Below, in pieces: positions 11,728 to 19,637 of a DNA stretch of 20,489 bases. Position numbers and translations under genes: made by a program. The stretch is taken from IMG/VR virus record IMGVR_UViG_3300048879_000049, positions 1-20,489 of that record, one strand, 5' to 3'. The stretch's first letter is position 1, and each line of letters starts with the position of its first letter. This stretch comes from a virus. The notes under the pieces are model-generated. The model ran no database searches and was not told the origin of the DNA. It saw only the letters and a program-made list of their open reading frames with translations.

Positions 11728-13380
11728 TTGGCTTTTGTAAAATACCATCAGCCGTGTCCCTTATGCAAATCTAGCGACGCCGCAAGTTTAAATGAGGATG
11801 GGTCGGCATATTGCTTTAGTTGCGATAAGAGGATTAATAATTATCAAAACCTTATGGGAGAACCAGCAGCAAACAATGTAAAGGAATTTAAAGTTTATAA
11901 AAATAATTCAGTTAATGACATAGAGGGTAGCTTCGCTGCTCTAACTGACCGTAATATATCTTTAGACACCGCGAAAAAATATAATGTTAAATCGCTTTCA
12001 AATTCTGACGGCGAAATTGTAAGACATTTTTATCCCTATTATATAGCCTCAGAAATTACAAGTTATAAAATTCGTGGGGCCGATAAACATTTTTCATGGC
12101 AAGGAAATTCAGAAGGTACTGGGCTGTTTGGAGAATCTATATTCAAGGCTTCCGGTAAGTTCGTTACTCTTGTGGAAGGTGAGTGCGATGCAATGGCGGC
12201 TTACGAATTACTAGGGTCTAAGTGGCCTGTAATTAGTCTTAAAAGTGGAGCCGCTGGAGCAGTTAGGGATGTTAAACATTCAATAGAATTTTTAGAAAAG
12301 TTTGATAATATAGTTATAAATTTTGATAGTGATAAAGTTGGTAGGGAAGCCGCGCAGAAAGTCGCTCGGTTATTAACTCCGGGCAAAGCTAAGATCTTAA
12401 CACTTCCCGATGACTTCAAAGATGCTAATGAAATGCTCAAGGCAGGACGAGCACAATCTTACGTCGATGCGTGGTGGAGTGCAAGGCTATATACACCGTC
12501 CGGTGTTTTAAATATCTCAGAGCAAAAGAAAAACTATAATAATCGTAAGAGCCGGGAAAGCATTCCGTATCCTTGGGAAGGTTTAAATAAAAAGTTATAT
12601 GGACTACGCAGTGGAGAATTAGTAACACTTACCGGCGGTACAGGACTAGGTAAATCCAGTATCACCCGAGAATTAGAACATTGGTTAATAATGCAGACTA
12701 AGGATAACGTAGGTGTTATCGCTCTTGAGGAAGATTGGCGGCGCACAGTAGACGGTATCGTTTCAATAGAAGCGAATGCTCGATTATATATTGACCAAGT
12801 TCGAGATAAATTTTCTCAAGAAGAACTAGATAAATATTTTGATAATGTGTATAGTGGTAAAAACGAAAACCGCTTTTGGGTTCATAGTCATTTCGGCATT
12901 ACAGACCTTGACGAAATTTTTAGTAAGATTCGATTCTTAATAATTGGGTGTTCATGCAAGTGGCTAGTAATAGATCATCTTCAGATGCTGGTAAGTTCAG
13001 TGATGGAGAGTGACGAACGTAGATCAATAGATAATATTATGACCAGACTAAGAAGCATTGTCGAAGAGACAAGTGTAGGATTAATCTTAGTGAGCCATTT
13101 GCGGCGCGTTGATAGTAATCGTGGGCATGAGAATGGAATAGCGGTGAGCTTATCCCATCTTCGAGGCTCTCAAAGTATTGCACAATTATCTGATTGTGTG
13201 ATAGCATTAGAACGCGACCAACAAGCAGACGATCCCCAAGAAGCTCATACGACCCACGTTCGGGTATTGAAATCCAGATACACAGGTGATGTTGGGATGG
13301 CTGCACATTTAATTTACGACAAAGAAACAGGGAGACTTAAAGAAACATTTATTGATGAAGATGAAGAGGTTGAATTATGA
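11728..13380 (+). CDS. Primase-helicase (T7 gp4 type)
   Basis: A 550-aa bifunctional replication protein. The N-terminus is a zinc-binding primase part (C10/C13 and C29/C32). A Toprim core follows, with VEGECDA (E150) and INFDSDK (D200, D202). The helicase half has Walker A GGTGLGKSS (303-311), Walker B LVIDHLQ (413-419, D416), and later HLRGSQSIAQLSD. This fits a ring helicase that unwinds DNA and primes the lagging strand. It starts at TTG 11728, with CAGGAG seven bases upstream; an ATG five bases earlier is out of frame and stops after five codons. Its stop overlaps the polymerase start as ATGA. Confidence 0.95.
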   Translation: MAFVKYHQPCPLCKSSDAASLNEDGSAYCFSCDKRINNYQNLMGEPAANNVKEFKVYKNNSVNDIEGSFAALTDRNISLDTAKKYNVKSLSNSDGEIVRHFYPYYIASEITSYKIRGADKHFSWQGNSEGTGLFGESIFKASGKFVTLVEGECDAMAAYELLGSKWPVISLKSGAAGAVRDVKHSIEFLEKFDNIVINFDSDKVGREAAQKVARLLTPGKAKILTLPDDFKDANEMLKAGRAQSYVDAWWSARLYTPSGVLNISEQKKNYNNRKSRESIPYPWEGLNKKLYGLRSGELVTLTGGTGLGKSSITRELEHWLIMQTKDNVGVIALEEDWRRTVDGIVSIEANARLYIDQVRDKFSQEELDKYFDNVYSGKNENRFWVHSHFGITDLDEIFSKIRFLIIGCSCKWLVIDHLQMLVSSVMESDERRSIDNIMTRLRSIVEETSVGLILVSHLRRVDSNRGHENGIAVSLSHLRGSQSIAQLSDCVIALERDQQADDPQEAHTTHVRVLKSRYTGDVGMAAHLIYDKETGRLKETFIDEDEEVEL

Positions 13381-15128
13381 AATCTTTAGTTTTCGATATT
13401 GAAACTGATGGTTTACAACCAACTAAAATTTATTGTATGTCAGTTTTAGATGTAGGTACTCAAGAGCAGGTTAATTTTAAACCAAAAAATATCACAGAAG
13501 GTATTGAACTTCTTAGCAGTGCCGATAAATTAATAGGGCATAACATTATTGGTTTTGATATTCCAGTTATACGAAGACTACATGGTACTAATCTACTTGA
13601 TAAAAAGATAATAGATACCCTTGTACTCTCAAGACTATTTAATCCAGTAAAGGCTTCTCATAGTTTAAAAACTTGGGGGTACGATCTCCAGTTTCCAAAG
13701 ATAGACTTCGATGATTACAGTACTTATTCAGAAGACATGATGCAGTATTGTGCTCAGGATGTCATTGTAAATTATAAAGTTTATGAGAAATTAAAGCGGG
13801 AGAGCAGGGGCTTCACATCCGAAAGTGTAGATTTAGAAATAGAAGTTTATAAAGTTGTAGCCAAGCAGCAGGAGCATGGTTTCGTATTGGATAAAGACTT
13901 AACTCATACCCTGCTTGCAGAATTTTTAAATCGACTTACTGAGATCAATGATGAAGTACATAAAACTTTTAAACCTAAAATTAGCGAACGTATTATTTAT
14001 CCTCAACATACAAAAGATGGTGTATTAAAAAAGTTAGGTATAGATAAGGAAGGGCATCAGACCAGACTAACCGATGAGGAATATAATAAATTTAAAAATT
14101 GTAATTCATCGCAGACCATACGAATTACTGAAGAAAAATTTAATCTTGGTTCTCGTCAACAGATAGGTCAATACTTACAAGAGTTTGGGTGGAAGCCTAA
14201 AGATTTTACTCCTACAGGGCAACCGAAAATAGATGAGAAAATTTTAGGTGCTGTAAAAAATATACCGGAAGCAGCACTTATAGCTAAGTATTTAATGCTT
14301 CAAAAACGTATTGCACAAGTTCAATCTTGGCTGTCATTTTTAGTTGGTAAGCGAGTACACGGATCAGTTATATCTAACGGTACTATTACTGGTAGAATGT
14401 CCCATCGAGATCCAAACATGGCTCAGGTTCCTAGTTTAGCATCGCCGTATGGCAAAGAATGCAGGTCTTGTTGGACAGTACCTAGAGGTTATAAACTTGT
14501 GGGCGTTGATGCTAGTGGTCTTGAACTACGAATGCTTGCACATTATTTAGATGATAAGGAGTTTATTAATGATATTCTCAACGGCGACATACACACAGCT
14601 AATCAAATTAGGGCAGGTTTGCAATCAAGAAATCAGGCTAAAACTTTTATCTATGCCTTCTTATACGGAGCAGGAGATGAAAAAATTGGAAGAGTGGTCG
14701 GGGGAAGCAAAGCTGAAGGTAAGAGAATTAAACAATCTTTCCTTAATAATTTCCCATCACTTAAATCTCTTAGGTATAGAATTACAAGAAAAGCTGACGA
14801 AAATGGATTCATCAAAGCATTAGACGGTCGAAAAATATTTATACGAAGTTCTCACGCAGCCCTTAATTCTTTATTACAAGGTGGAGGGGCTATCATTATG
14901 AAGCGAGCTTTGATAATATTAGATAAGAATCTAAAAGATACTGATATTGATGCACGTTGTGTAGCAAATGTACATGATGAATGGCAGATTGAGACATGGC
15001 ATGAAGATGTTGATAGACTTGGGGAACTAGCAGTAAATGCTATCAGGTCGGCTGGAGATTACTATAAACTTAAATGTCCAATGGACGCTCAATATAAAGT
15101 AGGAGAAAACTGGAGTGAAACTCATTGA
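13377..15128 (+). CDS. DNA polymerase, family A, with 3'-5' exonuclease
   Basis: A 583-aa replicative polymerase like T7 gp5 but shorter (about 700 in T7). Exonuclease motifs: DIETDG (D7, E9), GHNIIGFD (D61) and YCAQD (Y124, D128). Polymerase motif A is VDASGLELRML (D378). Motif B, RNQAKTFIYAFLYGAGDEKI, gives R418, K422 and Y426; motif C is VHDEWQ (D534). The motif B block is nearly identical to T7. Y426 aligns with E. coli Pol I F762 and T7 Y526. The thioredoxin-binding loop of T7 is not evident by eye. It follows the helicase with an ATGA overlap. Confidence 0.96.
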   Translation: MKSLVFDIETDGLQPTKIYCMSVLDVGTQEQVNFKPKNITEGIELLSSADKLIGHNIIGFDIPVIRRLHGTNLLDKKIIDTLVLSRLFNPVKASHSLKTWGYDLQFPKIDFDDYSTYSEDMMQYCAQDVIVNYKVYEKLKRESRGFTSESVDLEIEVYKVVAKQQEHGFVLDKDLTHTLLAEFLNRLTEINDEVHKTFKPKISERIIYPQHTKDGVLKKLGIDKEGHQTRLTDEEYNKFKNCNSSQTIRITEEKFNLGSRQQIGQYLQEFGWKPKDFTPTGQPKIDEKILGAVKNIPEAALIAKYLMLQKRIAQVQSWLSFLVGKRVHGSVISNGTITGRMSHRDPNMAQVPSLASPYGKECRSCWTVPRGYKLVGVDASGLELRMLAHYLDDKEFINDILNGDIHTANQIRAGLQSRNQAKTFIYAFLYGAGDEKIGRVVGGSKAEGKRIKQSFLNNFPSLKSLRYRITRKADENGFIKALDGRKIFIRSSHAALNSLLQGGGAIIMKRALIILDKNLKDTDIDARCVANVHDEWQIETWHEDVDRLGELAVNAIRSAGDYYKLKCPMDAQYKVGENWSETH

Positions 15129-15540
15129 ACAACTTTCACTTTCTTTTGAGGATGACCACTATGACTTGGGTGGAGGTGATTATAAGTTATGCAGTAAATG
15201 TAATAAAAAATTATCGTTGTCTGCATTCGGTAGGACTAGCGGAGGAAACTATCTTAGACCAGAATGTAAAAAATGTAATAACGAACTAGGGAAAATAAGG
15301 GCTAAATTAAAAGAACAACATGGAATGCCTAAAGAAAATTACATATGCCCAATATGTCTAGGCAATGAAGAAGATGTGAATGGCAGAGGAAATACAAAAA
15401 ATGGTTCATGGGTGTTAGATCATTGTCACGAAACAGAAAAATTTAGAGGCTGGCTTTGTCATAAATGTAATAGGTCATTGGGCGGTTTCGATGATGATGT
15501 AGAGATGTTATTAAGAGCTATTAAATATTTAAAAGGTTAG
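15115..15540 (+). CDS. Endonuclease VII-type nuclease with an extra zinc ribbon
   Basis: A 141-aa His-Me-finger nuclease of the T4 gp49 family. It starts at GTG 15115, with AGGAG nine bases upstream, overlapping the polymerase end. Two zinc sites are seen: an N-terminal one (C26, C29, C51, C54) and the core one (C78, C81, C115, C118). Between the latter is LDHCHE (D102, H103, H105), then RGWLCHKCNRSLGG. In T4 this enzyme cuts branched DNA before packaging. The extra N-terminal zinc ribbon is common in phage homologues. It could also be a free-standing HNH homing enzyme, but the location in the operon argues for a resident function. Confidence 0.88.
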   Translation: MKLIEQLSLSFEDDHYDLGGGDYKLCSKCNKKLSLSAFGRTSGGNYLRPECKKCNNELGKIRAKLKEQHGMPKENYICPICLGNEEDVNGRGNTKNGSWVLDHCHETEKFRGWLCHKCNRSLGGFDDDVEMLLRAIKYLKG

Positions 15541-15548
15541 AAATTTTT

Positions 15549-16415
15549 ATGGATAACTACACAGAGAAAAATCTATCGACATTAGTTGAAGATATTTATC
15601 AAACAGTCTCCGATTTAAATTCAGGGAATAAAAGTATCCCAGAAGAAGATTTGGAAACCTTAACTGTTGGAATTAAAAAGTCAATATCAAATTGGGCTGA
15701 ACCAAAACATAAAAATGACTTCTCTATTAGAATGTCTAACATTGGTAAGCCGACACGACAACTATATTATAATAAAAAATATCCTAGTAATAGTACTCCC
15801 GATGCGCCTACACTAATTAAGTTCTTGTATGGTCATATACTGGAAGAAGTTTTACTATTCCTAGTTAAATTATCGGGCAACGATGTTACAGACCAACAAA
15901 AAAAAGTGACAGTTAATGGTGTGACGGGGCATCTCGATTGTAAAATTAATGGGGAGGTAGTTGATGTTAAGACCGCCTCCAACTTTGCCTTTAGAAAATT
16001 TAAAAATGGTACGCTTCGGGAGGATGATCCGTTCGGATACATGAGCCAGCTTGCAGGATATGAACACGCAGAAGGGACAAGTCATGGAGGGTTTTTAGTA
16101 ATCAATAAAGAATCTGGTGAGCTTACATTATATCAACCGGAAGAATTAGATAAACCAAATATAGAAACTTTAATAAATAAAATATTTAATATATTTAAAT
16201 TAGATACGCTTCCAGAGAAATGCTATAGTCCTATTCCTGCAGGAACTAAGGGTAACATGAAGCTTCCAATAGGATGTGTTTACTGCCCCCATAAGATTGA
16301 ATGTCATAGTGATACCAACGGTGGGAAAGGATTACGTCTATTCAAATATGCTAAAGGCATTGAGTATCTAACACGAGTTGATCAAGCACCTAGAGTTGAA
16401 GAAATAATCGCGTGA
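15549..16415 (+). CDS. PD-(D/E)XK nuclease (Cas4/RecB-like exonuclease)
   Basis: A 288-aa protein with the PD-(D/E)XK nuclease core: GHLD (D130), EVVDVKTAS (D139, K141) and the QLAGY motif (Q167-x3-Y171). A GH with acidic residues at 95-100 provides the upstream catalytic part. The C-terminal portion carries C225 and GCVYCPHKIEC (C243, C246, C252), four Cys that could hold a metal or an iron-sulfur cluster as in Cas4, although the usual N-terminal Cys is absent. In T7-like phages the equivalent slot holds gp6 exonuclease, which degrades host DNA and removes primers; that role is inferred here. The ribosome binding site is weak. Confidence 0.85.
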   Translation: MDNYTEKNLSTLVEDIYQTVSDLNSGNKSIPEEDLETLTVGIKKSISNWAEPKHKNDFSIRMSNIGKPTRQLYYNKKYPSNSTPDAPTLIKFLYGHILEEVLLFLVKLSGNDVTDQQKKVTVNGVTGHLDCKINGEVVDVKTASNFAFRKFKNGTLREDDPFGYMSQLAGYEHAEGTSHGGFLVINKESGELTLYQPEELDKPNIETLINKIFNIFKLDTLPEKCYSPIPAGTKGNMKLPIGCVYCPHKIECHSDTNGGKGLRLFKYAKGIEYLTRVDQAPRVEEIIA

Positions 16416-16720
16416 GAAAAAAGATTTTAAAAAGAATAGAGAGTAGGGCATCCGAGTTATTAGTTGAGTGGCTGCGAAGCATTGTAAGTGAAGAAGACGC
16501 AGATAAAGTAACGAAAGAAAATTATAAATCTTTACTTCCTAAAGAAGAATATATCTCAATAAAGAGAACTTATTATCTAGCGTTATACACACATAGGTGG
16601 GCTAAACAAAATATAAAAAAACTACTAAAGAAAGGTACTAAGCTAGAAGATATTACAATAGGAGATCTAATATGGATTCAGAAAAAGACGAAGCAAAACG
16701 ACCTATCGAGTATATTTTAA
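16412..16720 (+). CDS. Hypothetical 102-aa basic protein
   Basis: It begins with GTG in a GTGA overlap with the nuclease stop. It is strongly basic and helical: RKKILKRIESRASELL, YISIKRTYYLALYTHRWAKQNI and ITIGDLIWIQKK. I recall small phage proteins with the pattern Y-T-x-RW and ending D-L-x-W near endonuclease I genes, with no known role. It probably binds nucleic acid (inference). Confidence 0.78.
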   Translation: MRKKILKRIESRASELLVEWLRSIVSEEDADKVTKENYKSLLPKEEYISIKRTYYLALYTHRWAKQNIKKLLKKGTKLEDITIGDLIWIQKKTKQNDLSSIF

Positions 16721-16836
16721 TAGCTATATCTTGTAATATACAACTACGGCAAAGCCAATTAGCATTAGATGAATTGTTTTTTCTTAGGGAAGAAATTGAT
16801 GAAGCAATAAAAAACTTTAGGATGAAATTACATTGA
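16672..16836 (+). CDS. Hypothetical 54-aa protein overlapping its neighbour
   Basis: It starts at ATG 16672 with TAGGAG six bases upstream, inside the end of the preceding gene (49-base overlap in another frame), and stops at TGA 16834-16836. The sequence is MDSEKDEAKRPIEYI, then a hydrophobic stretch and an acidic helix (LDELFFLREEIDEAIKNF). The strong ribosome binding site and the TTGA overlap with the endonuclease I start support it. No family recognised. Confidence 0.7.
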   Translation: MDSEKDEAKRPIEYILIAISCNIQLRQSQLALDELFFLREEIDEAIKNFRMKLH

Positions 16837-17324
16837 AAAGAAAACCAAGAATTAAACGTCCAAGAAGCAAAAATGTAAAAGGATACGATAGTATTTGGGA
16901 ATATGTACTCCACGATACCTTACTAAAAAACTGGAAACATCATACAGATAAGGTTGAATACAGCATAACTCATTCCTATGAGCCAGATTTTGCAAGGACT
17001 TTACAAGACAAGTTAATTCTGTTAGAATCCAAGGGTCGCTTTTGGGACTATGTAGAATATTCTAAGTATATCTGGGTCAGAAAAAACCTTCCGGCCAATA
17101 CAGAATTAGTTTTTCTATTTGCTAATCCCTCCGCTCCAATGCCTGGAACTAAAATCAGAAAGGATGGAACCAAAAGAACCCATAGTGAGTGGGCGACAGC
17201 AAACGAATTTAGATGGTTCACAGAACAGACATTACCTGATGAGTGGGTAGATATTAAAGTTAAGAAATCAGAAGAATTTATAGAGAGGCAACGAGAAAAC
17301 GAGGAATCAAAAGATGACTATTGA
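16833..17324 (+). CDS. Endonuclease I (T7 gp3-like Holliday junction resolvase)
   Basis: A 163-aa PD-(D/E)XK enzyme that cuts branched DNA and, in T7, helps break down host DNA. Catalytic residues in order are E23 (SIWEYVLHD), D52 (SYEPDF) and E65/K67 (LESKGRFWDYVEYSKY); in T7 they are E20, D55, E65 and K67. Later parts are VFLFANPSAPMPG, KRTHSEWA and FRWFTEQTLPDEW, typical of phage members. The first 17 residues are basic. It starts at TTG in a TTGA overlap with the small gene before it; AGGA lies ten bases upstream. The C-terminal tail is acidic and charged. Confidence 0.92.
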   Translation: MKRKPRIKRPRSKNVKGYDSIWEYVLHDTLLKNWKHHTDKVEYSITHSYEPDFARTLQDKLILLESKGRFWDYVEYSKYIWVRKNLPANTELVFLFANPSAPMPGTKIRKDGTKRTHSEWATANEFRWFTEQTLPDEWVDIKVKKSEEFIERQRENEESKDDY

Positions 17325-17667
17325 TAAAGAAGAACAGTCAAAGCTAAATTTTAAAAATGATCTAGAGGAGTTTAAATATTTTAGAAATAAAAGCAAACAA
17401 AAAGCAGAAGATTCTGTAAACAGTCCAGCACATTATAATAATGGGAATATAGAATGTATTGATGCGATAGAGGCGATGCTAACTTCTGACGAATTTATTG
17501 GTTACCTAAGAGGTAATTCATTAAAATATCGATGGCGCTTCAGATATAAAAACGAACCAATTCAAGACATGCTTAAAGCTACGTGGTACGAAGAAAAACT
17601 TTTACAGTTCTATAAAAAAATTAATATTTCATTGGAGAAACAAGGTGAGCACAGACAGAAAAATTGA
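17314..17667 (+). CDS. DUF3310 protein
   Basis: A 117-aa protein with SPAHYNNGNIECIDAIEAML (residues 37-56), then SDEFIGYLRGNSLKYRWRFRYKN and MLKATWYEEKLL. This is the DUF3310 signature, common in phages (sometimes joined to nucleotide-metabolism enzymes) with unproven function. GAGGA precedes the ATG by 8 bases. The N-terminal 30 residues are charged and likely disordered. Being between endonuclease I and nrdA, a link to nucleotide supply is a weak inference. Confidence 0.85.
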   Translation: MTIDKEEQSKLNFKNDLEEFKYFRNKSKQKAEDSVNSPAHYNNGNIECIDAIEAMLTSDEFIGYLRGNSLKYRWRFRYKNEPIQDMLKATWYEEKLLQFYKKINISLEKQGEHRQKN

Positions 17668-17803
17668 TCGCGTAGCTAAGTTTAACAAAAATAAAGAGGC
17701 TAAAAATAAACAGAATTTTAAAAGATATAGAAAAGAAAAAAAGGAATATGATAATGACGTTAAAGACACAAGAGTACCTCGGAATACAGATAGACCTGAA
17801 TAA
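17645..17803 (+). CDS. Small basic 52-aa protein overlapping both neighbours
   Basis: It starts at GTG 17645 with GGAG seven bases upstream and ends at TAA 17801-17803. It overlaps the DUF3310 end by 23 bases and the nrdA start by 50. The sequence is very rich in Lys/Arg (STDRKIDRVAKFNKNKEAKN, then FKRYRKEKKEYDNDVKDT). It would bridge the 86-base gap. Possible RNA or DNA binder; not recognised, and the composition could partly reflect AT-rich DNA. Confidence 0.5.
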   Translation: MSTDRKIDRVAKFNKNKEAKNKQNFKRYRKEKKEYDNDVKDTRVPRNTDRPE

Positions 17804-19631
17804 AGAAAATAACCTTAGTAAATTTTCAATCAATACATTACAAGACAGATATTTTTGGGAGAATGAAACTTATGCTCAACAAGCTTTTGCGAGGGCTTCA
17901 GTATTTGGCGCAACGTACAAAGAAAATACTGACTACGATCTTGCACAACGACTTTATAACTACGCAAGTTCTTGCTGGTTTATGTTTAGTACTCCTATAC
18001 TTAGCAACGGGGGAACCTCTCGCGGCCTTCCCATTAGCTGTTTTCTTAATTATGTGCCTGATTCAAGGGTTGGCTTATCTGATCACTATGATGAGAACAT
18101 ATGGTTGGCAAGTGCAGGTGGAGGTGTCGGTGGATATTGGGGTGATGTTAGGAGTAGTGGTGCTTGGACTTCTAGTGGCAGTAAGTCTTCTGGATCTATC
18201 CCTTTCATGCATGTAGTTGATTCTCAAATGTTAGCATTCAATCAAGGCATTACGCGACGAGGCAGCTATGCAGCTTACCTGAATGTTAGCCATCCTGAAA
18301 TAGAAGAGTTTATTGCAATGAGGAAAACCACGGGCGGGGATTTAAATCGTAAATGTCTTAACTTACACAACGGAATAAATATCACAAATGAATTTTTAGA
18401 TGCCGTTAGTGAAGATAAAGATTGGCGATTGATAGACCCTAAGACTAAAGAAGCAGTAAAAAATATAGGAGCTAGAGATTTATGGTGGCAAATAATACAT
18501 ACCAGAGCCGAAACAGGTGAGCCATATCTTATTAATTTAGATAATTGTAATGCTAGTCTCCCAAAAGAACAAAAGGATTTAGGACTTGAAATTAAACAAA
18601 GTAACTTGTGTTCTGAAATAACATTACCAACCAACGAAGAACGCACAGCCGTGTGTTGTTTGTCCAGCGTTAATCTTGAAAAGTTTGACGAGTGGGAAGC
18701 TAATGATTTATTTATTAAAGATTTAGTTATTATGCTTGATAATGTTTTAGAATATTTTATTGAAAGTGCTGTTGATACCGATGAGTTAGGAACATATCGG
18801 GCAGGGCCAGAACGATTTAAAAATTATATTAAGGAGGGGAAAAATGGATATAAAAAATCAGCTTATTCTGCTTATAGAGAACGGAGTATCGGCCTTGGAG
18901 CGATGGGGTTCCACAGCTATCTCCAAAGCAAACTTATTCCTTTCGAAGGTCTCTTCGCGAGTTCATTTAACCATAGAGTATTTAGTCATATCAAATCTCG
19001 TGCTGTTGAGGCAAGTAAGGGATTGGCTGAAGAGAGGGGGGAAGCACCTGATATGGCTGGGAGTGGATTGCGTAATGCTCATTTGCTTGCCGTTGCTCCT
19101 AATGCTTCTAGTTCCATTATATGTAACAGCACAAGTCCTAGCATTGAGCCTACGAGGGCTAATATTTATACTCACAAAACTTTAACGGGTTCTTATAAAG
19201 TGCAGAATAAATATCTTGAAAAACTTTTAAAGTCTAAAAAGAAAAATACCTCTGAAGTTTGGACAGATATTTCTGCACATGATGGGTCCGTTCAACATTT
19301 AGATTTCCTAACAGAGGATGAGAAGAACATATTTAAAACGGCACCGGAAATAAATCAAATATGGATAATAGAACATGCTCATCAGCGACAGAAGTATATA
19401 TGTCAAAGCCAAAGCGTTAATCTATTCTTTTCTCCGCCTAAAGCCACGGAGCCACAAGAGGTTCACAATGAGTTTTTACAATATGTTAATGATGTTCACT
19501 GGGCAGGGATCAAGAAGTTAAAATCTCTTTATTACTTACGCTCTGATGCGGCGCGAAACCCCGAGAATGTTAATATAAAAATCCCAAGAATTAATCTTGA
19601 AGATGTAGAATGTCTAGCTTGCGAAGGATAA
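17754..19631 (+). CDS. nrdA: Ribonucleotide reductase class I, large subunit
   Basis: The catalytic subunit that turns ribonucleotides into deoxyribonucleotides, to supply phage DNA synthesis. The start at ATG 17754 (625 aa) has AAGGA eight bases upstream; ATG 17748 is too close. Seen residues: C96 in PISCFLN and C301 in AVCCLSS form the redox pair, N284, C286 and E288 lie in SNLCSEI, Y593-Y594 in SLYYLR carry the radical path, and the C-terminus ends with CLACEG (C620, C623), the reducing pair. It lacks the N-terminal ATP-cone (about 625 aa versus 761 in E. coli), so overall activity control by dATP is probably absent, as in many phages. Confidence 0.96.
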   Translation: MTLKTQEYLGIQIDLNKENNLSKFSINTLQDRYFWENETYAQQAFARASVFGATYKENTDYDLAQRLYNYASSCWFMFSTPILSNGGTSRGLPISCFLNYVPDSRVGLSDHYDENIWLASAGGGVGGYWGDVRSSGAWTSSGSKSSGSIPFMHVVDSQMLAFNQGITRRGSYAAYLNVSHPEIEEFIAMRKTTGGDLNRKCLNLHNGINITNEFLDAVSEDKDWRLIDPKTKEAVKNIGARDLWWQIIHTRAETGEPYLINLDNCNASLPKEQKDLGLEIKQSNLCSEITLPTNEERTAVCCLSSVNLEKFDEWEANDLFIKDLVIMLDNVLEYFIESAVDTDELGTYRAGPERFKNYIKEGKNGYKKSAYSAYRERSIGLGAMGFHSYLQSKLIPFEGLFASSFNHRVFSHIKSRAVEASKGLAEERGEAPDMAGSGLRNAHLLAVAPNASSSIICNSTSPSIEPTRANIYTHKTLTGSYKVQNKYLEKLLKSKKKNTSEVWTDISAHDGSVQHLDFLTEDEKNIFKTAPEINQIWIIEHAHQRQKYICQSQSVNLFFSPPKATEPQEVHNEFLQYVNDVHWAGIKKLKSLYYLRSDAARNPENVNIKIPRINLEDVECLACEG

Positions 19632-19637
19632 ATAAAA

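Noticed and set aside
14551-14823. A 90-codon rightward frame inside the polymerase gene
   Set aside because: It overlaps the polymerase motif B region in another frame and has no own ribosome binding site.
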